Source of the DNA: Sphingobacterium paucimobilis HER1398
GTDB taxonomy: Bacteria; Bacteroidota; Bacteroidia; Sphingobacteriales; Sphingobacteriaceae
Length of the DNA: 64,000 nucleotides
NCBI RefSeq assembly: GCF_000416985.1
Contig: NZ_ATDL01000002.1
Coordinates: 1-64,000 of the forward strand
Direction: 5' to 3'
The translations under genes and the position numbers were made by a program. The notes beneath the pieces were generated by a model that was not told the origin of the DNA, did not search any database, and worked only from the letters and a program-made list of their open reading frames with translations. This document shows, in pieces, positions 14,607 through 23,623 of the stretch. The stretch's first letter is position 1; each line of letters opens with the position of its first letter.

Positions 14607-15834
14607 AGGATATTTCGTTTAATGTTTTAGAAATCAGTTGTATGTTTGAATTGCTTACATTATGGTTTTTTGCCAACGTTGTCCATTTGCTTAATGCAGA
14701 TTGCGTCTGCTCAATTATCTCATCTATATTGCTTTTGCTTAAATTGGCTTCTAGGCCTAACTTTTTGAGGTGTTGTAAGCTTGGCTTCTTTCCTTCTCCC
14801 ATGACCATAGTACTTTGTTCGCCATTAGGCCCCGAAGAAAACGTTAAATCATATGCCGGGGCAAGCTTCCATTCGCCGGTACTGTCCATAAGAAAACTGA
14901 AATTCTTGGCGTGATCATCACGATTGTGTGCGAGCACATTGAAAACTGCCAAGCGGAATAACTTCTCGACTTCACGTACATCCTTGGTCAGTATTGATGT
15001 TAAGCCTGCAAGATCTTCGTAGTCGAGTGATGGTATCCTAAAATCGTTGTGTAGGAGTCCGCTGGCAGTATGCATGTGCAACCGCTGATCTTGATGTCTG
15101 TCGAAGCGTTTTACAGCAAAATAACCTGCGCCATTTTTCGCATCAAATAAGTGTATAGCAGGCATATTTAGCCCAGCCTCCTTAGCCATTAAAGCGTATA
15201 CATACTCGATAGCACCTGCATCGCTTCCATCTTGCGAATTGGAGAATTTGACAAGCCAGGGGGTGTATTGATGATCCAGTTGCTTGGCACCAAAAGTTAT
15301 CTTTGAATACGTTTCATCCACACCGATTAAAGCCTTGGGACGTGCACCTGCTGATGAACCATTTAATGCTAATAGTTCCTGTAGTACATCTGCAGAACTT
15401 CCTATTAGAATCTCTTCTGCCTGAGTGGCCAGATAATCTAAGTCTATGGGCTCGTGGCTGTCCGAAGGACTGTTGTCTGGTTCATAGACCAATGCTCCCA
15501 TGCCATACAAACCAACATGGGCTAAACGGTCTAAAGGAGATATTTCACTAGGAAGCATACCTTGGGACCTAGCCAGCCTATCAAAGAGGAGTCGGCCCCA
15601 TCCATCGGGTAGGCTGTCATTAAATACGCCAGCTAATCCTTCGAACGGTCGTGTAGGTAGGTTAAGCACTCCGCCCCGCAAAGGGAGACGAAAGGGAGAA
15701 ATTTCTAATCCATGCTGTATGAATGTATCATCGTATTCAAAATATACGATCTGGTCGCGCATAGCCAGGCGTCCAACAGGCTGTATATTCTTGCCGAAGC
15801 ATAAGCCAACTTTAATTTCTCTTACTGTCTTCAT
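14605..15834 (-). CDS. hipA: HipA-family serine/threonine kinase toxin
   Basis: A 409-residue protein of full HipA length. The N-terminal subdomain-1 (about 1-110) has LRGGVLNLPTRPFEGLAGVFNDSLPDGWG. The ATP-binding loop GSSAGARPKA is at about 158-167, the conserved VKRFDR at about 240, the catalytic HNRDDHAKNF at about 308 (Asp and Asn/Lys of the kinase active site) and LAPAYDLTFSS follows. All key residues look intact. HipA phosphorylates targets such as glutamyl-tRNA synthetase in Escherichia coli; the target here is unknown. Its ATG overlaps the stop of the antitoxin gene by one base (TAATG), so the two are coupled. Confidence 0.92.
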   Translation of the reverse strand: MKTVREIKVGLCFGKNIQPVGRLAMRDQIVYFEYDDTFIQHGLEISPFRLPLRGGVLNLPTRPFEGLAGVFNDSLPDGWGRLLFDRLARSQGMLPSEISPLDRLAHVGLYGMGALVYEPDNSPSDSHEPIDLDYLATQAEEILIGSSADVLQELLALNGSSAGARPKALIGVDETYSKITFGAKQLDHQYTPWLVKFSNSQDGSDAGAIEYVYALMAKEAGLNMPAIHLFDAKNGAGYFAVKRFDRHQDQRLHMHTASGLLHNDFRIPSLDYEDLAGLTSILTKDVREVEKLFRLAVFNVLAHNRDDHAKNFSFLMDSTGEWKLAPAYDLTFSSGPNGEQSTMVMGEGKKPSLQHLKKLGLEANLSKSNIDEIIEQTQSALSKWTTLAKNHNVSNSNIQLISKTLNEIS

Positions 15835-16142
15835 TATTTCCTCCGTCCTCTTTTGCGATAAGCTGTATATTCTTCCTTCAGAACATCGTCAATCGATGTA
15901 AAGGTGGGTTTGTCAGGTTCTAGCGCCACTATAATATCTTCTAGGCCACCAACGACTACAAGTATTTTCAGTAACGATTCGAGTGATATTATTCCTTTCT
16001 GTTCAAATTTACGTAATGTAGCCAATGGTACCCCCGAGCGCTGTGACAATCCATCTTGAGTAAGCTCCAGCACAAGACGCCTATCACGTACGTGATCAGC
16101 TATTTTTTTTTGCGCCTTTGATGTAGACATAAGTGATATCAT
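15834..16142 (-). CDS. hipB: HipB-like XRE antitoxin
   Basis: A 102-residue protein (start at 16142; an internal Met at 16130 is an alternative). The HTH spans about residues 18-70 (LELTQDGLSQRSGVPLATLRKFEQKGIISLESLLKIL), and a basic tail ends in KRGRRK. It is predicted to bind and neutralise HipA and to autoregulate the operon. The gene precedes hipA with one-base overlap. The inverted repeat at 16177-16191 upstream is a candidate operator. Confidence 0.88.
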   Translation of the reverse strand: MISLMSTSKAQKKIADHVRDRRLVLELTQDGLSQRSGVPLATLRKFEQKGIISLESLLKILVVVGGLEDIIVALEPDKPTFTSIDDVLKEEYTAYRKRGRRK

Positions 16143-16176
16143 GATGTTATTTGTTTTCGTTTTTTATATCTAAATA

Positions 16177-16191
16177 ATACTATAGTAGTAT
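16177..16191. promoter_or_regulatory. Candidate HipB operator
   Basis: Dyad ATACTA-TAG-TAGTAT, 35 bp upstream of the hipB start, inside an AT-rich promoter region. Autoregulation by HipB-type proteins at such palindromes is known; binding here is inference. Confidence 0.45.
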
Positions 16192-16351
16192 AAATATAAG
16201 TTTATTTATTGGATTTTGCAAGAGCGTTTATCAAGTTTGATCAGCGTTGGTCAGTGACAGGCTGTTTATTTTGTTGCTAAAATAATTAGTATTTATTGTT
16301 TTTTATGGTTATATTAGCTTTTGATTTTTAACTGTTTATAAACAATGAGCT

Positions 16352-17383
16352 ATGATAGAATACTATGATTATGATGAAATTTTATTGGCTTTAGAGGAGC
16401 CAATGGAAGAGGATCGGTATGAGGGTAATTCCAAATACATTAATCTAACGACGGACTTCAGCTTCAAGAGGGTATTTGGGACTGAGGTCAACAAGGATTT
16501 ATTGTTGTCTTTTCTGAATGGTGTCTTTGCGGGGCGCAAGGAAATCAAGGATCTTCATTACAACAAGAATGAGCATGTGGGCGACAGCGACAGTATGGGT
16601 GGGGTAGTCTTTGATTTGACCTGCATCGGGTCGAATGGAGAGCAGTTTGCCATTGAGGTGCAAAGGACTTCTCAACTCAATCTGAAACGGCGAATGCTTT
16701 ATTATGGCAGTAAGATCATTTCGGATCAGGCTCCTAAAGGACGCAGAAGAGAATGGGATTACAAGATTTCGGAGGTATACGTAATCGTTATATTGGATGG
16801 TTTTCCCATGCCCGGTGGTAATGGTCTGGACTATATTCATGATATCTGCCTGTGCCATAGAGATACAGGTCGGGTATTTTACGATGAGTATGGCTTTATT
16901 TATATTTCTTTGGTTAACTTTGTTAAGCAAGAGGTTGAACTTGAGACTGATTTCGATTGTTGGCTTTACGTTTTGAAGAACATGTCCAAGATGGACAAAT
17001 TACCACTGTATATGCGTAAGCCAATTTTTGAGAAGCTGTTTGATATCGCAGAATATAGTAATATGAATAAGGAGGACAGACAAATGTATGATGTTAGTTT
17101 AAAAAGAAAATGGGACGCGTATTCCATTGAGCAAACAAGGATTATCTTAGAGGAGCGTGCCGTGGAAAGGGGACTTCAACAAGGATTAGAGAAGGGACTT
17201 GCTCAGGGCCTAGAACAAGGAATCGAACAAGGAATCGAACAAGGACTTGAACAAGGACTTGAAAAGGGTCGTGAAGAGATGAAACTGGAGACTGCGAAGA
17301 CAATGTTGGACAAAGGCTTTGATCCAAAGATGATAGCTGAGTTGCTCCATCTGTCCGAATCGGAGATCGAAAAACTTAGATAA
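16352..17383 (+). CDS. Rpn-family PD-(D/E)XK nuclease / transposase-like protein
   Basis: A 343-residue protein of the Rpn (recombination-promoting nuclease, PD-(D/E)XK transposase-like) family. The N-terminal nuclease has TTDFSFKRVFGTEVNKDLLLSFLN (about 31-54), FDLTCIGSNGEQFAIEVQRT, which supplies the D...ExQ active-site pattern at about 90-107, and MLYYGSKI. The C-terminal region carries eight 4-residue GLEQ/GIEQ repeats followed by a MLDKGFDPKMIAELLHLSESEIEKL helix pair, as usual for the family. It stands alone between hipB and a nuclease gene. Rpn proteins promote RecA-independent recombination in Escherichia coli; a defence role has been suggested for some. The length of the repeat tract is likely variable. 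Confidence 0.9.
   Translation: MIEYYDYDEILLALEEPMEEDRYEGNSKYINLTTDFSFKRVFGTEVNKDLLLSFLNGVFAGRKEIKDLHYNKNEHVGDSDSMGGVVFDLTCIGSNGEQFAIEVQRTSQLNLKRRMLYYGSKIISDQAPKGRRREWDYKISEVYVIVILDGFPMPGGNGLDYIHDICLCHRDTGRVFYDEYGFIYISLVNFVKQEVELETDFDCWLYVLKNMSKMDKLPLYMRKPIFEKLFDIAEYSNMNKEDRQMYDVSLKRKWDAYSIEQTRIILEERAVERGLQQGLEKGLAQGLEQGIEQGIEQGLEQGLEKGREEMKLETAKTMLDKGFDPKMIAELLHLSESEIEKLR
17171..17266 (+). repeat. In-frame 12-bp repeats in the Rpn gene
   Basis: Eight consecutive 12-bp units (GGA-CTT/ATC-GAA-CAA type) coding GLxQ/GIEQ. Length change by slippage would keep the frame. Confidence 0.85.
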
Positions 17384-17587
17384 TCGTTTTTTTGATGTGC
17401 CTCATCTAAGGCATGTCGTTCTTCTACACATCAGAAGCTCATTGCACCCCGTAATATAACCTGTAAATAACCGAATCAGGGCTTCTGAAAAATCAATTTT
17501 CATCTGTCATTGACAGCTATCTAGCTGCTGAGAAGGACTCCGGTGCTCTTAGAACGGACTTCGCTGGGGCGGTAGTTATACATTTGC

Positions 17588-18076
17588 TCAACTTTTCTTC
17601 TTCTTGCTCATCATCTTCCGATAATCCCAAGGGGCCATGGGGGATCGCTGCGACCAGATATTGACCTTGCGTGTTCTTGCTTTTAGCTCGGCTTGCTGGT
17701 ACGCGTCACTCTTACTGTAGGATGGGTAGTCCCAGGCCAAGCCGGCTTGGATGAGCTTTAGATTCAGATCAGTATATCGATCTACCCATACGATGCCAAC
17801 AACACGTCCGTATCGATCTTTACTCATCACTTCTACTTTGACCTTTTTGTCCAACACCTGCGAAGAGGTGAAGTTCTTGGCAGTACGCCCATATTCCTGA
17901 CCGATCTCGGGACAGTCTATTCCGAAGAAACGGACGCGTATTTTCTTTTTGTGCTTGTCCAGCATCGTAAAGGTATCGCCATCGGCTACCCGTGTGACAC
18001 GGCCTTCGATATAGCGCTGGGCAAAGCTTTGAAAAACAAATAAGAGGAATAAAAGAATCAAGGAGGTCCGCTGCAT
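17588..18076 (-). CDS. Secreted thermonuclease (staphylococcal nuclease fold)
   Basis: A 162-residue protein with a signal peptide (about 1-19, LLFLLFVFQSFAQ). The SNase/OB-fold domain fills the rest: VTRVADGDTFTM, VRFFGIDCPE (catalytic Arg and metal-binding Asp), GQEYG with the catalytic Glu region, and DRYGRVVG with the second catalytic Arg. All expected residues are present. It cleaves DNA and RNA with calcium in well-studied members and acts outside the cytoplasm, perhaps scavenging nucleotides. It is a single gene; a hairpin lies upstream of its start. Confidence 0.93.
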   Translation of the reverse strand: MQRTSLILLFLLFVFQSFAQRYIEGRVTRVADGDTFTMLDKHKKKIRVRFFGIDCPEIGQEYGRTAKNFTSSQVLDKKVKVEVMSKDRYGRVVGIVWVDRYTDLNLKLIQAGLAWDYPSYSKSDAYQQAELKARTRKVNIWSQRSPMAPWDYRKMMSKKKKS

Positions 18077-18404
18077 GGCGGCAAAGATAGAAGAAACGAA
18101 AAGGAGCTCAAAGCCGTATTGAAGGCAGAAAACGTAAGTCGTAGAGGCCTAGTAAGAAAAAAATCCTGAAGTGGGGAACTTCAGGATTTTACCAAACCAA
18201 TTATTAACCTAATTATGAAATTATACCCTATTAACGCATATCTGTCCTGATATAGTATACCCCCTTGAGTTTCTTAACATTATTTAACGCATAGCAGGAG
18301 CTTCACATTAATTTAACTTTTTTTGAATATATCTAAAAAAAAATGGACATCTTCGCTACGACAGCATACCACTGCCAATTCGAACGAACCGGCTAAACAA
18401 AACG
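18077..18404. other. Intergenic region with hairpin and an 11-codon open frame
   Basis: Between the nuclease (minus) and the sigma factor (plus). It holds the hairpin at 18160-18190 and, 24 bp after it, a tiny frame ATG 18215 to TGA 18250 (MKLYPINAYLS). The preceding CCAATTATTAACCTAATT leader looks like those in front of SusC genes in this family, so this may be the relic of a lost susC start or a leader of the sigma-factor transcript. Confidence 0.4.
18160..18190. terminator. 13-bp perfect hairpin
   Basis: Stem 18160-18172/18178-18190 with a GGGGA loop. A T-run follows on the minus strand only (opposite 18154-18163), but no minus-strand gene ends upstream of it. It may instead be part of a leader RNA read on the + strand. 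Confidence 0.55.
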
Positions 18405-18962
18405 ATGAAAGGACCACTAGGCTATAGGTTATTATGGGAAAGAATACGGTCGGGAGACGAAAATGCCTTCTTCGATCTATATGCCGCATTATATCATGAC
18501 CTGGTCAATTTTGGCATACGTACCTGTGGGGATGTGGATCTCAGTACAGAAGCACTGGACCAGGTATTTGCCAGTATATGGGAAAAGCGGGAAAGCTTGG
18601 ACCGCGTAGAGAATGTGCAATCTTACCTGCTGACATTCCTAAAAAGAAAAATTTTAAGACTGCTAGAAAAGCAGAACAAAATCAACACCGCCCTGCAGCA
18701 TCTAAAAGCGGAAGAGGACTGGACGGAAATGCCTTACGACGAATTTATAATCCGTGTGCAGACGAATGAACTTGTCAAGCTACGTCTAAAAGAAGCACTG
18801 GAAACACTGACATTCAGACAGAAACAACTGATACACCTCAAGTTTTTCGAAGGATATAGCTATGAAAAAATAGCCGAAACCACGCACATGAGCGTAAAGA
18901 CTGCCTATAATACACTGTATGATGCATTGAAGACCTTACGAGAACAATTAAAGGATTTTTAA
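18405..18962 (+). CDS. ECF RNA polymerase sigma factor (FecI type)
   Basis: A 185-residue sigma-70 family protein of ECF type. Region 2 is at about 20-85 (FFDLYAALYHDLVNFGIR, DQVFASIWEKRESL) and region 4 at about 130-180 (ALETLTFRQKQLIHLKFFEGYSYEKIAETTHMSVKTAYNTLYDAL), a clear helix-turn-helix. It is followed by fecR, a SusC with an STN domain and susD, the classic cell-surface signalling order. It is held inactive by FecR until the transporter senses its substrate, then transcribes the transport genes. Its position 92 bp before fecR suggests a shared transcript. Confidence 0.94.
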   Translation: MKGPLGYRLLWERIRSGDENAFFDLYAALYHDLVNFGIRTCGDVDLSTEALDQVFASIWEKRESLDRVENVQSYLLTFLKRKILRLLEKQNKINTALQHLKAEEDWTEMPYDEFIIRVQTNELVKLRLKEALETLTFRQKQLIHLKFFEGYSYEKIAETTHMSVKTAYNTLYDALKTLREQLKDF

Positions 18963-19054
18963 TCAACTGAATAACAATAAGATGAAATTTATTTCATTTT
19001 TCTTTTAGGCAATCGAGCGGATTATAGGCACTATAGTATAAAACCGCTTAAATA

Positions 19055-20149
19055 ATGAGCCATAAAGACTACAAAGAAGTAGAGGACTTCCTAATTGATG
19101 ATACGTTCCAACAATACTGTGCCCAGGAAAATGAGCAATGTGTACAATACTGGGAACGCTATATACAACAGCACCCCGAGCAACAAGATGTCATAGCGCG
19201 AGCGCAACGTGTATTCGCTGTATTGACAGGCCATAAAAGACCGGTTGTCCAACAGATGGATAACCTACGAAATACAATCAACCCACAAAATAAACTACAA
19301 CCTATCAAGCGGTGGGGTAAAGTGGCCACTTCTATTGCTGTGGCCGCTGCACTCACCTTATTTGGATTTGTGTACTTGGGATATTTCAAGACGACAGAGA
19401 CGGCTATGGAGGAACTGGCGATGTCTGCTACAGCTCAGGTATACCAAACTATAAAAGGGGAGAAGAAGACATTTACCTTGGACGATGGAACTATGGTAAC
19501 ACTCAATTCGGAAAGTAAGCTGGAGATCGACCGTGATTTTGGAAAAACAACACGCCAGGTGTCGTTGACCGGAGAGGCGTATCTTGACGTAAAGAAAGAT
19601 GCCGATAAGCCCTTCGTATTACACACCAATGAATTTGATATCCGCGTATTGGGCACCTCATTCAATGTGAAGGCTTATCCCGATGAACTGGCTTCGGAAG
19701 CCTTGCTGATTGAAGGACTGATCGAGCTGAAAAGTAAAGGCAAAAATGAAAATTCGATCGTCATCAAGCCGAATCAAAAGGTGACTATCTATAAAAATGA
19801 GATGATTGCAAGCTTGGAAACGGAAGCTAAGAAAACGGCAAAACCTAAAGCAAATGTCAAGGAAATAGCAATACAGGATGTCCCTAACGATGAAAAGCAG
19901 GAAGTGGCTGATATCGCATGGAAAGAAAACAGACTGGCTATGGTCGACCAGGATTTCAATGAGCTGAAGTCTATTCTCGAACGCTGGTACGATATCAATA
20001 TCACGCTAAAAGGGCCAGCGATAGGAAAATACAGATTTACGGCTACATTTAAAGAAGAAGATATTAACCAAGTTTTAAAAGCATTGCAAAAAGTAGAACC
20101 CTTTAATTATGAGATACATGGAAAAGACGTGATAATTTATGAGAAATAA
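19055..20149 (+). CDS. FecR-family anti-sigma factor
   Basis: A 364-residue protein. The cytoplasmic N-terminus (about 1-85) is followed by one transmembrane helix (about 90-110, VATSIAVAAALTLFGFVYL). The periplasmic FecR domain is at about 130-225 (IKGEKKTFTLDDGTMVTLNSESKLEID, DKPFVLHTNEFDIRVLGTSFNVKAY), and a C-terminal DUF4974 domain at about 300-364 (FNELKSILERWYDINITLKG, NQVLKALQ). It relays the state of the outer-membrane transporter to the ECF sigma factor. The gene lies between sigma factor and susC; an 8-bp hairpin after its stop may reduce read-through into susC. Confidence 0.94.
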   Translation: MSHKDYKEVEDFLIDDTFQQYCAQENEQCVQYWERYIQQHPEQQDVIARAQRVFAVLTGHKRPVVQQMDNLRNTINPQNKLQPIKRWGKVATSIAVAAALTLFGFVYLGYFKTTETAMEELAMSATAQVYQTIKGEKKTFTLDDGTMVTLNSESKLEIDRDFGKTTRQVSLTGEAYLDVKKDADKPFVLHTNEFDIRVLGTSFNVKAYPDELASEALLIEGLIELKSKGKNENSIVIKPNQKVTIYKNEMIASLETEAKKTAKPKANVKEIAIQDVPNDEKQEVADIAWKENRLAMVDQDFNELKSILERWYDINITLKGPAIGKYRFTATFKEEDINQVLKALQKVEPFNYEIHGKDVIIYEK

Positions 20150-20156
20150 CTAAAAA

Positions 20157-20176
20157 AGGATGGTAAAAACCATCCT
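20157..20176 (+). terminator. Weak hairpin between fecR and susC
   Basis: An 8-bp stem (AGGATGGT/ACCATCCT) with an AAAA loop and a CTTATTGG tail. It could partly separate the regulatory genes from the transport genes. A second bulged stem (20197-20206/20220-20228) lies nearer to the susC start. Confidence 0.5.
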
Positions 20177-20256
20177 CTTATTGGATTAATTTAACCGGCA
20201 GGCGTAAGCTTCGAACCCATACGCTGCCTATTATAAACTTTAACCAACACTAAAGT

Positions 20257-23200
20257 ATGATTAAAAATGGCTTTATGCAAGTGCATTGGAATTATCTTGT
20301 GCACTCTAGATTCATTATCCGGATGAAACTAACCTTGATTATGATTGTATTAGCATTTGCGAACGTAACGGCAAATGTCTATTCCCAACAGAAAGTCTCC
20401 TTGGATGTCAAAAAGACAAAGTTGAGCAAGATTCTCAAATTGATTGAGGAACACAGCGACTATTATTTTGTCTACAGTGCAACCAATGAAAACCTGAACA
20501 AGGAACTTTCCCTAAAAGTAGATAACACAAAAGTGGTCGACCTACTGCCACGTCTGTTTGCCAGAAATGGTCTGCAGTACTCGGTGTCGGGTGAAGGACT
20601 GGTTGTGGTGTCCGAACAACAGACGCTGAGCATAAAAGGATCAGTGACCGATCAGGATGGAAACAAACTATCCGGCGCTACGGTACGTGTAAAGGGCAGT
20701 GCAATCGGCAAAGCAACCGATTTGAATGGCCGATTCGAGATCGATGTACCGACGGGAAATACCTTGGTGATTTCCTTTACGGGCTACCTATCTAAAGAAA
20801 TCATTATACAAAAAGGTGGTGAGGTGACTGTCGCCCTGGAACGCGATGACCAAATGCTGAGCGAAGTGGTGGTAACAGCCCTTGGTGTCAAAAGAGAGCG
20901 CCGCTCGCTGGGATACTCCGTCACGCAGGTAGAGGGCGAATCCCTCACAAAAGCGCGCGAGAACAATGTGGTGAATTCCTTAGTCGGTAAAGTAGCTGGT
21001 CTCGACATATCGTCTACATCGGGTGGTGTCGGTGCCTCGAGCAGCGTCATCATACGTGGGGTATCCAGTTTAGGACAGACGAATCAACCGCTCTATGTCA
21101 TCAACGGTATGCCGATGGAAAATAAACCATCGGGAGCGCCGACCAGTGGCACGACCAATCCAAACGGCAACAAAGGTAGCCAATGGGATAACGCACCCGA
21201 TATGGGCGATGCGATCAGTAATATCAACCCGGATGATATCGAGAGTATCTCGGTATTGAAAGGAGCTGCAGCATCGGCACTGTACGGTTCTAGAGCAAAG
21301 GCGGGTGTCATCCTCATCACGACCAAATCGGGTAAAGGTAATGGTGTCGATTTCAGTTCTAACTATGTGATAGAAAATGTAATGGATCGCAGTGATTGGC
21401 AATATGTATATGGACAGGGAACGAATGGTGTGAAACCGACGACAGCAGCAGGAGCTAAGCAAGTAGGCGCTTCGAGCTGGGGTGGAAAGTTGGATGGCTC
21501 AAACGTGATTCAATTTGATGGTGTAGAACGTCCTTACATCGCACAAAAGAATAATGTCAAGAATTTCTACAGAAACGGACATACCTGGACGAACTCTCTG
21601 GCATTGAACAAGTCGTTCGAAGGTGGATCACTACGCTTCTCGGTATCGGATGTCGATAACAAATCGATCATGCCAAATTCTGGCCTGGACAGACAGTCGT
21701 TTACATTGGCAGGAACCTTTGAGCCTGTGAAAAGACTTTCTATAGATGCACGCGCAAACTACATCATCGAAAATGCAAAAAACAGACCGATGCTGTCGGA
21801 TGGTGCCGGAAGTGCCAACTTCAACGCGATATTCTTGCCAACGAGTATCGATATACGCGACCTGAAGCCAGGAATGGATGAAAATGGAAAAGAGGTGGCT
21901 TATAACTCCGGCAATCCTTGGGATACAAACCCCTGGTATGCCGCTTCGGAAATCCAGAACAACACGAAACGGAACAGACTGATCAGCTCGGTAACAGCAC
22001 GCTACACATTCGAAAACGGTCTATTTGTACAAGGACGTGCTGGACAAGACCACTATACCAATGAATATGAGGGGATCTTCCCAGAAGGACTGGCGTACAG
22101 TCCGCCAAACAACATGGTGTTGCAGAACACCAAATTCACAGACCTAAATGCAGATATCTTGGTCGGGAAGTCCTTTGCATTGACCGATGATATGTCTTTG
22201 ACGCCGAATATCGGGGCAGCATTCCGGAATACCAAATCGGACTTGATGATTAACCAAGGTTCTGGATTTCTGGTCGCAGGTGTACATACGATCCCTGGAC
22301 TGGGAAGCAAGTCACTGGCGCAGATAAAATCGGAAGAAGAAATGCAATCGGTGTATGGAACTTTAGAATATGCGTATCGCGATATTTTATACCTAACGGG
22401 AAGTCTGCGCTCGGACTGGTTCTCGACACTGGCTACTCCTGGAAAGGATAATAAGCTGTACTCGGTGTACCCTGGTGTGAGTGGTTCATTTGTTTTCACG
22501 GAATTCTTGAACTCTTCGGTATTGAACTTTGGTAAGTTGCGTGCTGGATACGCTCAGGTTGGTCAGGCGACGAATCCGTATCAAACAGCCCTGAACTATA
22601 GCTTTATGGCGCAAAACCTAAATGGCAATGCGCTGGGACAAATATCCAACACAGTTGTTCCAAACTCCGAACTGTTCCCTTCTACGGCTTCCGAGCTTGA
22701 AATAGGTACAGACTTACGTTTGCTGAATGATCGCCTGTCTGTGGACCTGACATGGTATAATAAACGCTCTAAAAATGAAATTCTAGAGGTGTCTATCCCT
22801 ATCTCCACCGGATACCCTGGAGCGATATTGAATACAGGTGGAATTCGCAATACGGGAGTAGAGCTTCTATTGACTGGTGTAGCGATAAAAAAGGAAAACT
22901 TCAGCTGGACTACTTCCCTGAACGCAACCTACAATGACAATGAAGTACTTTCGTTAGCGGATGGCTTGGATGAGCAACTTGTAGCAACCTCGCGCTCGGG
23001 TGCGGGTTTTATTAAGAATATTCCTGGAAAACCTTTCGGTCAGATATTCGCTTACGACTATAAATATGATGCGAATGGTGAAATCGTCAAACTGGCAAAT
23101 GGTGCACCTGATAAAGGGGAATTGAAAAGCTATGGCTCTTCTCAGAACAAATGGTTCGGTGGTTGGAACAACGATTTCACGTATCAGAACTTCAATTTTG

Positions 23201-23610
23201 GATTCTTGATCGATGGTAAATTCGGTGGAAAGATATTCTCGGGAACTGATTATTACGGCTATATAAAAGGCTTGCACAAGGAAACACTGGCAGATAGAGA
23301 GACGCTTGGAAACGAGGCGCCTAAGTATTACGAAAATATGGCTGACAATACTTCGTTCCGTTTTGTAAATGATGCAAGCTTTATCAAATTCAGACAACTG
23401 ACGCTTGGCTATACGTTTCCCGCATCTATGTTTAACAACAAAATCAAAAGTCTGGGACTGAGCTTTGTCGCACGGAACTTGTTTATCCTGATGCGCAAAA
23501 CCGACAACATTGATCCCGAGTCTAGCTATAACGCTACTTTTGTGGGTCTAGAACTCGGTGGTATGCCAGCGGCACGTACGTTTGGCTTCAATCTAAATGT
23601 TAAACTCTAA
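20257..23610 (+). CDS. SusC/RagA-type TonB-dependent transducer with STN domain
   Basis: An 1117-residue protein. The N-terminus has a basic leader and hydrophobic signal segment (LTLIMIVLAFANVTANVYS). An STN (secretin/TonB N-terminal) domain is at about 48-118 (KTKLSKILKLIEEHSDYYFVYS). Then come a carboxypeptidase-D-like domain (about 125-200, GSVTDQDGNKLSGATVRVKG), the TonB box region (EVVVTALGVKRERRSLGYSV), plug (VINGMPMENK, VLKGAAASALYGSRAKAGVI) and a 22-strand-type barrel ending FGFNLNVKL. The STN domain is what contacts FecR, so this transporter both imports and signals. susD follows 13 bp later. The substrate is unknown. Confidence 0.95.
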   Translation: MIKNGFMQVHWNYLVHSRFIIRMKLTLIMIVLAFANVTANVYSQQKVSLDVKKTKLSKILKLIEEHSDYYFVYSATNENLNKELSLKVDNTKVVDLLPRLFARNGLQYSVSGEGLVVVSEQQTLSIKGSVTDQDGNKLSGATVRVKGSAIGKATDLNGRFEIDVPTGNTLVISFTGYLSKEIIIQKGGEVTVALERDDQMLSEVVVTALGVKRERRSLGYSVTQVEGESLTKARENNVVNSLVGKVAGLDISSTSGGVGASSSVIIRGVSSLGQTNQPLYVINGMPMENKPSGAPTSGTTNPNGNKGSQWDNAPDMGDAISNINPDDIESISVLKGAAASALYGSRAKAGVILITTKSGKGNGVDFSSNYVIENVMDRSDWQYVYGQGTNGVKPTTAAGAKQVGASSWGGKLDGSNVIQFDGVERPYIAQKNNVKNFYRNGHTWTNSLALNKSFEGGSLRFSVSDVDNKSIMPNSGLDRQSFTLAGTFEPVKRLSIDARANYIIENAKNRPMLSDGAGSANFNAIFLPTSIDIRDLKPGMDENGKEVAYNSGNPWDTNPWYAASEIQNNTKRNRLISSVTARYTFENGLFVQGRAGQDHYTNEYEGIFPEGLAYSPPNNMVLQNTKFTDLNADILVGKSFALTDDMSLTPNIGAAFRNTKSDLMINQGSGFLVAGVHTIPGLGSKSLAQIKSEEEMQSVYGTLEYAYRDILYLTGSLRSDWFSTLATPGKDNKLYSVYPGVSGSFVFTEFLNSSVLNFGKLRAGYAQVGQATNPYQTALNYSFMAQNLNGNALGQISNTVVPNSELFPSTASELEIGTDLRLLNDRLSVDLTWYNKRSKNEILEVSIPISTGYPGAILNTGGIRNTGVELLLTGVAIKKENFSWTTSLNATYNDNEVLSLADGLDEQLVATSRSGAGFIKNIPGKPFGQIFAYDYKYDANGEIVKLANGAPDKGELKSYGSSQNKWFGGWNNDFTYQNFNFGFLIDGKFGGKIFSGTDYYGYIKGLHKETLADRETLGNEAPKYYENMADNTSFRFVNDASFIKFRQLTLGYTFPASMFNNKIKSLGLSFVARNLFILMRKTDNIDPESSYNATFVGLELGGMPAARTFGFNLNVKL

Positions 23611-23623
23611 ATCGAGATACGCT

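Noticed and set aside
17171..17266. Possible CRISPR-like or tandem repeat array
   Set aside because: The 12-bp units are contiguous, in frame and code the known GLEQ tail of Rpn proteins; no spacers.
16352..17383. Reading the Rpn gene as an active transposase of an insertion sequence
   Set aside because: No terminal inverted repeats or target duplications seen; Rpn proteins are stand-alone nucleases.
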